Shown in pieces: positions 44,692-53,549 of a DNA stretch of 64,000 bases. The number at the start of each line of letters is the position of its first letter. The stretch's first letter is position 1. This DNA comes from Paenibacillus stellifer (GTDB lineage: Bacteria > Bacillota > Bacilli > Paenibacillales > Paenibacillaceae), in assembly GCF_000758685.1 (NCBI RefSeq), contig NZ_CP009286.1, positions 4,432,501-4,496,500 of the forward strand. Direction: 5' to 3'. The translations under genes were made by a program, and so were the position numbers. The notes under the pieces are model-generated. The model ran no database searches, was not told the origin of the DNA, and was given only the letters and a program-made list of their open reading frames with translations.

Positions 44692-44715
44692 AAGCGCAGC
44701 CCCGAGGCTGCGCTT
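44692..44715 (-). terminator. Terminator of the giant gene, intron target
   Basis: Minus-strand hairpin AAGCGCAGCC/GGCTGCGCTT with loop TCGG, 53 nt after the stop of the giant repeat gene; six nt beyond it the intron begins. Confidence 0.8.
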
Positions 44716-44767
44716 GAGTTGGGTATGCAGAATCGTGAACCAGCAGAACTTCTCCCGATCTGCAGGT

Positions 44768-47700
44768 TTAATCGTACAGCCGGTCGATCGAGGCCGGCTT
44801 CGCTGCGGGAGAACCGATGGCGATCCAGGAGAGAACTCCGAAGAAATGCGAAGTATCTTTTAGCCGGGTGATATGGATGATGGCGTCGGCATCCCCTCTG
44901 CTTTTTAATGAAGCATGGAAGAAGGGCTGATTGGTCATGGCAACCAGAACATATCCCGAATGACCGAACGGCTCATCGAAGGTCACCGTCACATCAACGT
45001 CGTCAGACCCGGCTGCGAACATAAAGGCTGACATCCCGAACTGCTGAAGCGTGGTGCGGTCGCCGGCGCCCCGTACCGGATTAAAGGACAAATGCTGAGG
45101 CGTTACGCCCCCCCGCATAAGATGCTCCTGGCCGACCGAAGCGGGAGCCAGATGGCAGCTCTGTACGATCTCTTCTTCCAGGTGGCGGGACTGGATCGAG
45201 GAAGGTGCGATCTTCGTGCCGTCTACCGCACCTTCCTGCAGCTCCGACGAGCCGACCGAGCCGTCTGCCAGCCGGTCGCCGCCGATGCTCTTCGGCACCA
45301 GCTTACCGCCGGAGATCGATTCGTCCGGCAGCAGTTCCGGCGACCGGACCTCTGCGGACAGATGCTCCAGCCGGATGCCGCCTGCCGCCAGATGGCGGCT
45401 GTCGACAGCGCCATCTGCCAGGTGACTGCCTAAGACCGAATCCGCAGTCAGATGCTGGCTGCCAACCGCCCCTTCGGCCAAATGATAATCCTGGACGCTG
45501 CCTTCTTCCAGATGATGGGACTGGATGGCGCGGGCGGTGATTTTCGTACCATCCACCGCTTCCTCCTGAAGCTGTTCGCCCCCTACCGAATTTGCAGCCA
45601 GATGCACTTGCTGTACGCTGTCCTCTTCCAGGTGACGGGACTGGATCGCGAAGGACGTGATTTTCGTGCCATCTACCGCTTCCTCCTGAAGCTGTTCGCC
45701 GCTGACCGAATTTGCAGCCAGATGCACTTGCTGTACGCTGCCCTCTTCCAGATGATGGGACTGGATCGCGAAGGACGTGATTTTCGTGCCGTCTACCGCT
45801 TCCGCCTGAAGCTGTTCGCCACCGACCGAATCGGGAGCCAGATGTACTTGCTGTACGCTGCCCTCTTCTATGTGACGGGTCTGGATCGCGTAGGACGCGA
45901 TTTTTGTGCCGTCTACCGCTTCCGCCTGAAGCTGTTCGCCACCGACCGAATCGGGAGCCAGATGCACTTGCTGTACGCTGCCTTCTTCCAGGTGACGGGA
46001 TTGGATCGCGAAGGACGTGATTTTCGTGCCGTCTACCGCTTCCGCCTGAAGCTGTTCGCCACCGACCGAATCGGGAGCCAGATGCACTTGCTGTACGCTG
46101 CCTTCTTGGAGATGACGGGACTGGATCGCAAAGGACGTGATCTTCGTGCCATCTACCGCTTCCTCCTGAAGCTGTTCGCCGCTGACCGAACCGGGAGCCA
46201 GATGCGTATTATCCACGCTGCCTTCTTGGAGATGACGTGACTGGATCGCGAAGGACGTGATATTCGCACCGCCCACCGCTTCCTCCTGAAGCTGCTCGCT
46301 GCCGACCGAACCGGGAGCCAAATGTTCCCAGCCAATGCTCTTGGGGGCCAGCTTGCTGCCCGGAATGGAGTAATCGGGAAGCAGTTCGGACGAACGAACT
46401 TCGGCGGACAGATGCTGAAGCTTCACGCCTCCAGCGGTGAGATGCCGGCTTTCCACCGAGCTGTCAGCCAAGTGTTCAGCGTTGACAGAGCCTGCGGCCA
46501 GCTGCTCGCTGCCAACCGAATTCGCAGCCAGATGGGAATGCTGCACACTGCCTTCTTCCAGATGGCGGGATTGGATCGCGAAGGAGGCAATCTTCGTACC
46601 GTCCACCGCTTCCGCCTGAAGCTGCTCGCTGCCTACCGAGTCCGCAGCCAGATGGGAATGCTTCACGCTGCTTTCTTCCAGATGGCGGGATTGGATCGCG
46701 AAGGACGTAATCTTGCTGCCATCCACCGCTTCTTCCTGAAGCTGCTCGCTGCCGATTGAATCCGCAGCCAGATGCACTTGCTGCACGCTGCCTTCTTCCA
46801 GATGGCGGGATTGGATCGCGAAGGACGCGATCTTGCTGCCATCCACCGCTTCCGCCTGAAGCTGCTCGCTGCCTACCGAGTCCGCAGCCAGATGTGCATA
46901 CTCTATGCTGCCTTCTTCCAGGTGGCGGGATTGGATCGACAAGGACGCGATCTTGCTGCCATCCACCGCCTCCGCCTGAAGCTGCTCGCTGCCTACCGAG
47001 TCCGCAGCCAGATGCTCATGCTGCACGCTGCCCTCTTCCAGGTGGCGGGATTGGATCGCGAAGGACGCAATCTTGCTGCCATCCACCGCCTCCGCCTGAA
47101 GCTGCTCGCTGCCGACCGATTCCGCAGCCAGATGGGAATGCTGCACGCTGCCTTCTTCCAGATGGCGGGATTGGATCGCGAAGGAGGCAATCTTGCTGCC
47201 ATCCACCGCTTCTTCCTGAAGCTGCTCGCTGCCGACCGATTCCGCAGCCAGATGTGCATACTCCACGCTGCCTTCTTCCAGGTGGCGGGATTGGATCGAC
47301 AAGGACGCGATCTTGCTGCCATCCACCGCCTCTGCCTGAAGCTGCTCACTGCCGACCGATTCCGCAGCCAGATGCTCATGCTGCACGCTGCCCTCTTCCA
47401 GGTGGCGGGATTGGATCGACAAGGACGCGATCTTCGTGCCGTCCACCGCTTCTTCCTGAAGCTGCTCGCTGCCTACCGAGTCCGCAGCCAGATGGGAATG
47501 CTTCACGCTGCTTTCTTCCAGATGGCGGGATTGGATCGCGAAGGAGGCAATCTTGCTGCCATCCACCGCTTCCTCCTGAAGCTGCTCGCTGCCGATTGAA
47601 TCCGCAGCCAGATGCTCATGCTGCACGCTGCCCTCTTCCAGGTGGCGGGACTGGATCGACAAGGACGCGATCTTGCTGCCATCCACCGCTTCTTCCTGAA

Positions 47701-50700
47701 GCTGCTCGCTGCCTACCGAGTCCGCAGCCAGATGCGCATGCTGCACGCTGCCCTCTTCCAGGTGCCGGGATTGTATGGCACGATTAGTAATCTTCGTGCC
47801 ATCCACCGCTTCCTCCTGAAGCTGCTCGCTGCCGACCGATTCCGCAGCCAGATGTGCATACTCCACGCTGCCTTCTTCCAGGTGGCGGGATTGGATCGAC
47901 AAGGGCGCGATCTTGCTGCCATCCACCGCCTCCGCCTGAAGCTGCTCGCTACCGACCGATTCCGCAGCCAGATGCTCATGCTGCACGCTGCCTTCTTCCA
48001 GATGGCGGGATTGGATCGCGAAGGAGGCAATCTTCGTACCGTCCACCGCTTCCGCCCGTAGCTGCTCGCTACCAACCGAATCCGCAGCCAGATGGGAATG
48101 CTGCACACTGCCTTCTTCCAAATGGTGGGATTGGATCGCGAAGGACGCAATCTTCGTGCCGCCCACCGCTTCCGCCTGAAGCTGTTCACTGCCGACCGAA
48201 TCTGCAGCCAGATGGGAATGCTGCACACTGCCTTCTTCCAGGTGCCGGGATTGGATCGCATGGGCGGCGATCTTCGTGCCGTCCACTGTTTCCGCCTGTA
48301 GTTGGTCCCCCCCTACCGAGCCGGGAGCCAGATGCACATGCTGCACACTGCTTTCTTCCAGATGGCAGGACTGAATGGCATGGGCGGCAATCTTCGTGCC
48401 GTCCACTGCTTCCGCCTGTAGTTGGTCCCCCCCTACCGAGCCAGGAGCCAGATGCACATGCTGTACGCTTCTTTCTTCCAAGTGACGGGACTGGATAGCG
48501 AAGGGCGCGATCTTCGTGCCGTCCACCGCTTCCTCCTGAAGCTGCTCGCTTCCTACCGAATCCGCAGCCAGATGCACATGCTGTACGCTTCTTTCTTCCA
48601 AGTGACGGGACTGGATAGCGAAGGGGACGATTTTCGTGCCGTCCACCGCCTCTACCTGAAGCTGCTCGCTTCCTACCGAATCCGCCGCCAGATGCGCATG
48701 CTCTACGATGCCTTCTTCCAGGTGGCGGGATTGAATCGCGAAGGATGCGATCTTCGCACCATCCACCGCTTCTTCCTGAAGCTGCTCGCTTCCTACCGAA
48801 TCCGCCGCCAGATGCGCATGCTCCACGCTGCCCTCTTCCAGGTGGCGGGATTGAATCGCGAAGGACGCGATCTTCGCACCGTCCACCGCTTCTTCCTGAA
48901 GCTGCTCGCTTCCCACCGAGCCCGCAGCCAGGTGCGCATGCTCCACGCTGCCTTCTTCCAGATGGCGGGACTTGATGGCACGGGCAGTGATCTTCGTGCC
49001 ATCCACCGCCTCCTGTTGAAGCTGTTCCCTGCTGACCGATTTCGGCGCCAGATGTGTGTGTTCTACGCTGCCAGCAGCCAGATGGCGGGATTGGATGGCA
49101 TATGGAGTGATCTTTGTGCCGTCTACCGATTCCTTCCGCAGTTGGTCGCCTCCCACCGAATTCGGCGCCAGATGCGCATTTCCTACGCTGTCCGCAACGA
49201 GATGGCGGGATTCGATCGCATTGTCGGCAATTTTCGTGCCGTCTACCGCATCCTCCTGAAGCTGGACACCCCCAACCGAGTCAGGCGCCAAATGTGCGTT
49301 CCGAACACTATCCGCCGCCAGGTGGCGTGCCTGGATCGCATGGGCGGCGATCTTCGCTCCGCCAACCGCATCTTCCTGAAGCTGGGCGCCTCCCACCGAG
49401 TTCGGTGCCAAATGCGTGTTCCCTACGCTGCCAGCAGCCAAATGGCGGGACTGAACAGCACTGCCGGCGATCTTCGTACCGTCCACCGCTCCCTGCTGAA
49501 GCTGGTGCTGCCCGATCGTGCCTTCCACCAGCCGATCACCTTCGATGCTTCCGGGAGCCAGCTTGCTGCCCGGAAGCGATCCGTCCGGCAGCAGCTCGGA
49601 GGAGCGGACTTCCGCTGACAGATGCTCCAGCCGGATACCCTCAGCCGCAAGGTGGCGGCTGCCAACCGAGCCGTCGGCCAGATGTTCGGCCGAAACGGCG
49701 CCAGGCGCCAGATGCGGCGCATCGACCGAGAAAGGACGGATATGCTCTCCGCCAACGGCTCCAGCGCTGAGATGACCGCCCTGCACCGCCTCTGGAGCAA
49801 GCGCCTCTGCTCCGACAGCACCTTCGCTCAGATGCACGGGCAGGATGGAGCCGGCCGCAAGCTTGCCGGATTCCACGCTGCCGGATTGCAGGTGGACGCC
49901 AGCGACGGAACCGGGCTGGAGATGGGCGCTGCCCACTGCCAGCGGCCGAATATGCTCGCTTCCGATAGCGCCCGGACCGAAATGCTCGGGCCGCAGCGCT
50001 CCTGCGGCGATGGCGCTGCTGCCCACCGCGCCTGCCGACAGATGTCCGCCCTGCACCGATCCGGCCGCGAGCTTGCCGGATTCCACACTGCCATCGGCCA
50101 GCTTGGCGCTGGTAACGGCGAAATCCCCCAGCTTGTCGCTCGTCACGCTTTCAGGAGACAGCTTCAGCGAGGTTACGACATGGTCAGCCAAATGATGGGG
50201 CTGAATCGCTCCGGGAGCTACATGAACGTCCTTGACCGATCCCGCCGCCAGCTTCTCCTCCGTAACGGAGCCGGGCTGCAGCGCAATCGGGGCGACGCTG
50301 TTCTTCCGCAGATGCCGGGCATCCACTGCTCCATCCGCAAGACGTGCGGCATCGACCGCCGATTCCCGAATTGTCCGCGCGCTTACGCTGGAGTCGGCCA
50401 GATGCTTCTCCTCCACCGTGCAAAATGCAATGTGCTCACCGCTCACCGCTCCCGGAGCAATCGAGGAGCTGTCAACTGCGCGATCGGCCAGCTTGGCGGC
50501 CGTAACGCTGCCGTCAGCCAGCTTGCCGGCTGTAACGCTCTTTGGCCGCAGATGGCCGGTCTCCAGCGTCTCGGCAGCGATTTCCGCTCCGGTAATCGTG
50601 CCGGGAACCAGATGGCGGGCCTGCACAGATTCTTCCTTCAGCTGCTCCGGTCCAACCGATCCCTGGCGAAGCTGCTCCTCGCCAACGGCATCCGGCTGAA

Positions 50701-52087
50701 GATGGATGGCGCCGACGGATTGCGGTGACAGATGCGCGGCACGCACAGCCGATTTGGCGAGATGACGGGTGGCGACCGCTTCATCTGCCAGTTTGTGGCC
50801 GAGCACGCTTTGATCGGCGATCTTGGACGAGGTGACCGACTGCTCGACCAGTTGAGCTGTTCCGACAGCGCCTTCGGCAAGCTTGGCGTAGGTGATGCTG
50901 TGGTCGGCCAGATGGCGGCCGGTGACCGTACCGCCGGCGATATGAGCGCCGCTCACCGCATCCTGCGCCAAATGTCGGCCCTGCACCGCCTCATCGGCAA
51001 GCTCGCGCGAGCCGATCGCTCCGGACTCCAGATGCCGGCTGCCCACGCTTCCGAACTGAAGGTGACTTGCCCCGATCAGCCGTCCGGCCAGCTGCTCCGG
51101 CCCGATAGCTCCGGCTGCCAGATGCTTGGCTTCGACAACCCCTGACCCCAAATGGGTGCTGTCTACCGCGCCTTCGGCCAGCTTCTCGCCCGTAACGGAC
51201 CCGTTCTCCAGAATGTCTCCGCCGACCGCCGCGTCGGACAGCTTGGATCGGTCGATCAGGCCGTTCTCCAGATGGCGGGCCGAAATGGCGCCGCTGCCGA
51301 TTTTGTCGCTTGTGACTGCTCCGTCTTCCAGCAGTTCGGACGTAATTACGCAATCGGCAAGATGGCGGCCTTCGATCGACCCGTCCGCGATATGGGCCGC
51401 TCCGATTATTCGGTCCGCCAGCTTCTCGGGCCCAATGCTGCCTTCCTTCAGCTTCTCGCCTCCGATCGAGCGATCCAGAAGCTTGGAGCCGGATACGCTG
51501 CCGTCGGCCAAATGCTCGCCTGTTACCGAACCCGCAGCAAGTTTGGCCGAAGTTATCGCCTTGTCCGCGAGATGGATGCCCTGTACCGCGTAATCCTGAA
51601 GCCAGAGCGAGCCAATGCTGCCATGCTTCAGCTTCGAACCATCAATGCTCCTTGGAGCGATCTTGGGCCCGGTTACCGCTCCATCCGACAAATCGTCGGT
51701 ATAGACTCTCCGTTTGATCCGTTCCGCTTGGCTGAAGAAAGAGCTATCCGGCTGCAGGCTTTCCAGTACATCCTGGATGTTCGCATCGGCGATTGCCCCA
51801 TCCGGCTTGGCGTCTGCCGGCAAGTCAGGGAAGACGTCGTCCGGAGCCCGGCCGTCCACCGGGTCGGCCTCCACTTCTGCAGCTGCCGCTGCATGAAGCA
51901 CGAGCTCCTCAAAATCCTCTTCCTTCATCAGTTCCGGCTTGGCGTCCGCTGCCGGTTCTGCGGCAGTTAATGCGCTTTTGAGCATCGGCTTCGGTTCCAG
52001 AATACTGATTTCCGTGATGTCCGGGTTATCCACAAAATAATGAATTCTTTTCGCCTTGACCGGCGGTTTTTTCCTGGATCTGCTCAC
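44768..52087 (-). CDS. Giant decapeptide-repeat fibre-like protein with WIAG-type tail
   Basis: A protein of 2439 residues. Residues 1-130 form a basic then acidic N-terminus (MSRSRKKPPVKAKR). Residues 131-2334 are about 220 decapeptides of the form x-S/A-V/I-x-x-x-x-L/I-A-x (for example GSVQHSHLAA, DSVGSEQLQA, EAVDGTKIAS, FAIQSRHLEE). In the C-terminal half these four types alternate as a strict 40-residue (120-bp) unit. A different module (LSAEVRSSELLPD) breaks the array three times. The last 105 residues form a globular head ending SWIAIGSPAA. No signal peptide or sortase motif exists. The regular pattern suggests a long beta-solenoid or triple-stranded fibre. GTG start after GGAGGGAGGGAC. 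Confidence 0.85.
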   Translation of the reverse strand: MSRSRKKPPVKAKRIHYFVDNPDITEISILEPKPMLKSALTAAEPAADAKPELMKEEDFEELVLHAAAAAEVEADPVDGRAPDDVFPDLPADAKPDGAIADANIQDVLESLQPDSSFFSQAERIKRRVYTDDLSDGAVTGPKIAPRSIDGSKLKHGSIGSLWLQDYAVQGIHLADKAITSAKLAAGSVTGEHLADGSVSGSKLLDRSIGGEKLKEGSIGPEKLADRIIGAAHIADGSIEGRHLADCVITSELLEDGAVTSDKIGSGAISARHLENGLIDRSKLSDAAVGGDILENGSVTGEKLAEGAVDSTHLGSGVVEAKHLAAGAIGPEQLAGRLIGASHLQFGSVGSRHLESGAIGSRELADEAVQGRHLAQDAVSGAHIAGGTVTGRHLADHSITYAKLAEGAVGTAQLVEQSVTSSKIADQSVLGHKLADEAVATRHLAKSAVRAAHLSPQSVGAIHLQPDAVGEEQLRQGSVGPEQLKEESVQARHLVPGTITGAEIAAETLETGHLRPKSVTAGKLADGSVTAAKLADRAVDSSSIAPGAVSGEHIAFCTVEEKHLADSSVSARTIRESAVDAARLADGAVDARHLRKNSVAPIALQPGSVTEEKLAAGSVKDVHVAPGAIQPHHLADHVVTSLKLSPESVTSDKLGDFAVTSAKLADGSVESGKLAAGSVQGGHLSAGAVGSSAIAAGALRPEHFGPGAIGSEHIRPLAVGSAHLQPGSVAGVHLQSGSVESGKLAAGSILPVHLSEGAVGAEALAPEAVQGGHLSAGAVGGEHIRPFSVDAPHLAPGAVSAEHLADGSVGSRHLAAEGIRLEHLSAEVRSSELLPDGSLPGSKLAPGSIEGDRLVEGTIGQHQLQQGAVDGTKIAGSAVQSRHLAAGSVGNTHLAPNSVGGAQLQEDAVGGAKIAAHAIQARHLAADSVRNAHLAPDSVGGVQLQEDAVDGTKIADNAIESRHLVADSVGNAHLAPNSVGGDQLRKESVDGTKITPYAIQSRHLAAGSVEHTHLAPKSVSREQLQQEAVDGTKITARAIKSRHLEEGSVEHAHLAAGSVGSEQLQEEAVDGAKIASFAIQSRHLEEGSVEHAHLAADSVGSEQLQEEAVDGAKIASFAIQSRHLEEGIVEHAHLAADSVGSEQLQVEAVDGTKIVPFAIQSRHLEERSVQHVHLAADSVGSEQLQEEAVDGTKIAPFAIQSRHLEERSVQHVHLAPGSVGGDQLQAEAVDGTKIAAHAIQSCHLEESSVQHVHLAPGSVGGDQLQAETVDGTKIAAHAIQSRHLEEGSVQHSHLAADSVGSEQLQAEAVGGTKIASFAIQSHHLEEGSVQHSHLAADSVGSEQLRAEAVDGTKIASFAIQSRHLEEGSVQHEHLAAESVGSEQLQAEAVDGSKIAPLSIQSRHLEEGSVEYAHLAAESVGSEQLQEEAVDGTKITNRAIQSRHLEEGSVQHAHLAADSVGSEQLQEEAVDGSKIASLSIQSRHLEEGSVQHEHLAADSIGSEQLQEEAVDGSKIASFAIQSRHLEESSVKHSHLAADSVGSEQLQEEAVDGTKIASLSIQSRHLEEGSVQHEHLAAESVGSEQLQAEAVDGSKIASLSIQSRHLEEGSVEYAHLAAESVGSEQLQEEAVDGSKIASFAIQSRHLEEGSVQHSHLAAESVGSEQLQAEAVDGSKIASFAIQSRHLEEGSVQHEHLAADSVGSEQLQAEAVDGSKIASLSIQSRHLEEGSIEYAHLAADSVGSEQLQAEAVDGSKIASFAIQSRHLEEGSVQQVHLAADSIGSEQLQEEAVDGSKITSFAIQSRHLEESSVKHSHLAADSVGSEQLQAEAVDGTKIASFAIQSRHLEEGSVQHSHLAANSVGSEQLAAGSVNAEHLADSSVESRHLTAGGVKLQHLSAEVRSSELLPDYSIPGSKLAPKSIGWEHLAPGSVGSEQLQEEAVGGANITSFAIQSRHLQEGSVDNTHLAPGSVSGEQLQEEAVDGTKITSFAIQSRHLQEGSVQQVHLAPDSVGGEQLQAEAVDGTKITSFAIQSRHLEEGSVQQVHLAPDSVGGEQLQAEAVDGTKIASYAIQTRHIEEGSVQQVHLAPDSVGGEQLQAEAVDGTKITSFAIQSHHLEEGSVQQVHLAANSVSGEQLQEEAVDGTKITSFAIQSRHLEEDSVQQVHLAANSVGGEQLQEEAVDGTKITARAIQSHHLEEGSVQDYHLAEGAVGSQHLTADSVLGSHLADGAVDSRHLAAGGIRLEHLSAEVRSPELLPDESISGGKLVPKSIGGDRLADGSVGSSELQEGAVDGTKIAPSSIQSRHLEEEIVQSCHLAPASVGQEHLMRGGVTPQHLSFNPVRGAGDRTTLQQFGMSAFMFAAGSDDVDVTVTFDEPFGHSGYVLVAMTNQPFFHASLKSRGDADAIIHITRLKDTSHFFGVLSWIAIGSPAAKPASIDRLYD
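45480..49020. repeat. 120-bp tandem repeats in the giant gene
   Basis: About 28 tandem copies of a 120-bp unit in near-perfect register, with high identity between copies and one break at about 46320-46500. They encode the 40-residue super-repeat. The array is likely to vary in length by recombination. Between 49020 and 51720 the 30-bp period remains but copies differ more. Confidence 0.85.
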
Positions 52088-52122
52088 AAGCAGTCCCTCC
52101 CTCCGCTGTGTTATCGCCTATG

Positions 52123-52131
52123 CATCATATG
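52123..52131 (-). promoter_or_regulatory. CATAnnnTG motif, late-sporulation -10-like
   Basis: CATATGATG on the minus strand predicts a leader of about 29 nt for the giant gene. AC lies 15 nt upstream (in GTCAC), a rough fit to a sigma-K -35. Confidence 0.4.
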
Positions 52132-52322
52132 CGGACGCCCGTTCAGGTGACACCGGACATTCCCGGAAGTTGCACGGCATGCCAGGGCACTCCGGTTCTT
52201 TCGTCCCGCCCGGTTCTGAACAACCGGCCAAGCTCCGGCATTTCCGTTCATATCTGCAACGCTCTTATGTGCAAAATAGGCGGCTTCTCCCCTCATTCGT
52301 CCATGCCTGCGGGCGGATTCGG

Positions 52323-52331
52323 CATATGCTG
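52323..52331 (+). promoter_or_regulatory. CATAnnnTG motif, late-sporulation -10-like
   Basis: CATATGCTG on the plus strand predicts a leader of about 33 nt for the YheC/D-like gene. The -35 side shows no AC at the usual distance. Confidence 0.4.
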
Positions 52332-52370
52332 GAGGAAGAACGGTGACAGACCTCCGGGAGGGTTGGACGA

Positions 52371-53447
52371 ATGGAGCATAGACTCGTCGGTATTCTGCTG
52401 AATGCGGCAGCGCACGATGGAATTCCCCGGGGCCGAACAGGCTGGGAGTCCTTAGATCTCTATGAGAAAGGCGCAGCGGCTTACGGGCTGAAGGCGTGCT
52501 TTCTGAAGCTGTCCGAACTGGACCTCGCTTCCGGGCGCTGCCTTGCTTATATCCGGACTGCCCGCAGGCTCGTCAAGACCACCGTCCCGATTCCCGGGGT
52601 CATCCATAATCGGGCCATCTACCCGCCGGGAAGCACGGCGACCGAAAGACTGTCTGCGCGGGGCATCCGGGTCTTCAACCTGCACACGCGCTATCCCAAG
52701 GACGAAATCCACCAACTGCTAATGAATGAGCCCGGTCTAGTCCCCCATCTTCCCGATACAGAATCCGGGATCGAAGGACTGCGGAACATGCTGGAGCGGC
52801 ACTCGGATTTGATTCTGAAGCCGAGGAGGGGAAGCGTTGGCAGAGGAATTATGCGGCTGAGAAGAGATAATGTCGGCTGGATCTGGGAATTCCTTTCAAA
52901 AGGCCAGGTGGAGTATGTGCGGCTTCCCTCCCCCGAAGTGCCGTCGGCCTTGCTGCTTCGCATTCATGAGGGCTCCTATCTCGTTCAGGAGCGTCTGCCT
53001 CTGGCCGAAGCGGAGAACCAGCCTTTCGATCTGCGCGTAACAGTCCAGCGCGGCTTCGGGGGAGAATGGGCGGTTACGGGCCTCTTCGCCAAGCTGGCTC
53101 CGCCCGGCAGCTTCGTCTCCAATATCGCCCGGGGCGGGGAGGCGGCGGAAGCGGTGTCCGTACTGGAGAAGGTCTTCACACCCCGCGAAGCCGCCCATTA
53201 CCGTATGGGAGCAGCCGATCTGGCGCTTAGAGTGGTGCGCACCCTGGAGCGGAGCCTGCCGGGACTCGCCGATGTCGGCCTTGATATCGGAGTTACCCGG
53301 GACGGCAAGCTGTACTTCATCGAATGCAACGGGCGCGACCAGCGATACGGCTTCTTCAAGGCCGGATTAGCTAGCGCCTGGAAGGACAGCTACCGCCGGC
53401 CCATGGCGTATGCGCGTCATTTGCTGGATCAGGATGTCAGGGAATAA
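52371..53447 (+). CDS. YheC/YheD family ATP-grasp protein, spore-coat associated
   Basis: A 358-residue protein. The N-terminal domain starts VGILLNAAAHDGIPRGRTGW and runs through TVPIPGVIHNRAIYP. From about residue 120 an ATP-grasp fold is seen: LILKPRRGSVGRGIMRLRRD (ATP-binding Lys), QERLPLAEAENQPFDLRVTV, and metal residues in FIECNGRDQRYGFFKAG near the end. Bacillus YheC/YheD proteins are endospore coat-associated. The reaction (probably joining an amino acid or acid to a carboxylate) is unknown. It is divergent from the giant repeat gene across 283 nt. Confidence 0.88.
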   Translation: MEHRLVGILLNAAAHDGIPRGRTGWESLDLYEKGAAAYGLKACFLKLSELDLASGRCLAYIRTARRLVKTTVPIPGVIHNRAIYPPGSTATERLSARGIRVFNLHTRYPKDEIHQLLMNEPGLVPHLPDTESGIEGLRNMLERHSDLILKPRRGSVGRGIMRLRRDNVGWIWEFLSKGQVEYVRLPSPEVPSALLLRIHEGSYLVQERLPLAEAENQPFDLRVTVQRGFGGEWAVTGLFAKLAPPGSFVSNIARGGEAAEAVSVLEKVFTPREAAHYRMGAADLALRVVRTLERSLPGLADVGLDIGVTRDGKLYFIECNGRDQRYGFFKAGLASAWKDSYRRPMAYARHLLDQDVRE

Positions 53448-53549
53448 CGTTATTGATTTGTCTCCTATTCTATGTCAATATAATGCAGAGCGGCCCGTGG
53501 CTTCGCTTAAGAGAAGCACGGGCGCTGCATGACGGAAGGGAGACAAGGC

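Noticed and set aside
45480..49020. Regular repeats as a CRISPR array
   Set aside because: The unit is 120 bp, contiguous and translated in one frame; there are no unique spacers and no cas genes.
45452..49618. Long plus-strand frames of 200-400 codons opposite the giant repeat gene
   Set aside because: They arise because the 120-bp repeat keeps three frames open on the other strand. They have no binding sites and give Arg/Pro- or Leu/Phe-rich repeats without folds.
52108..52401. A Cys-containing plus-strand frame of up to 97 codons before the YheC/D gene
   Set aside because: It overlaps the real start of the ATP-grasp gene and covers both proposed promoters; no binding site fits its ATG codons.
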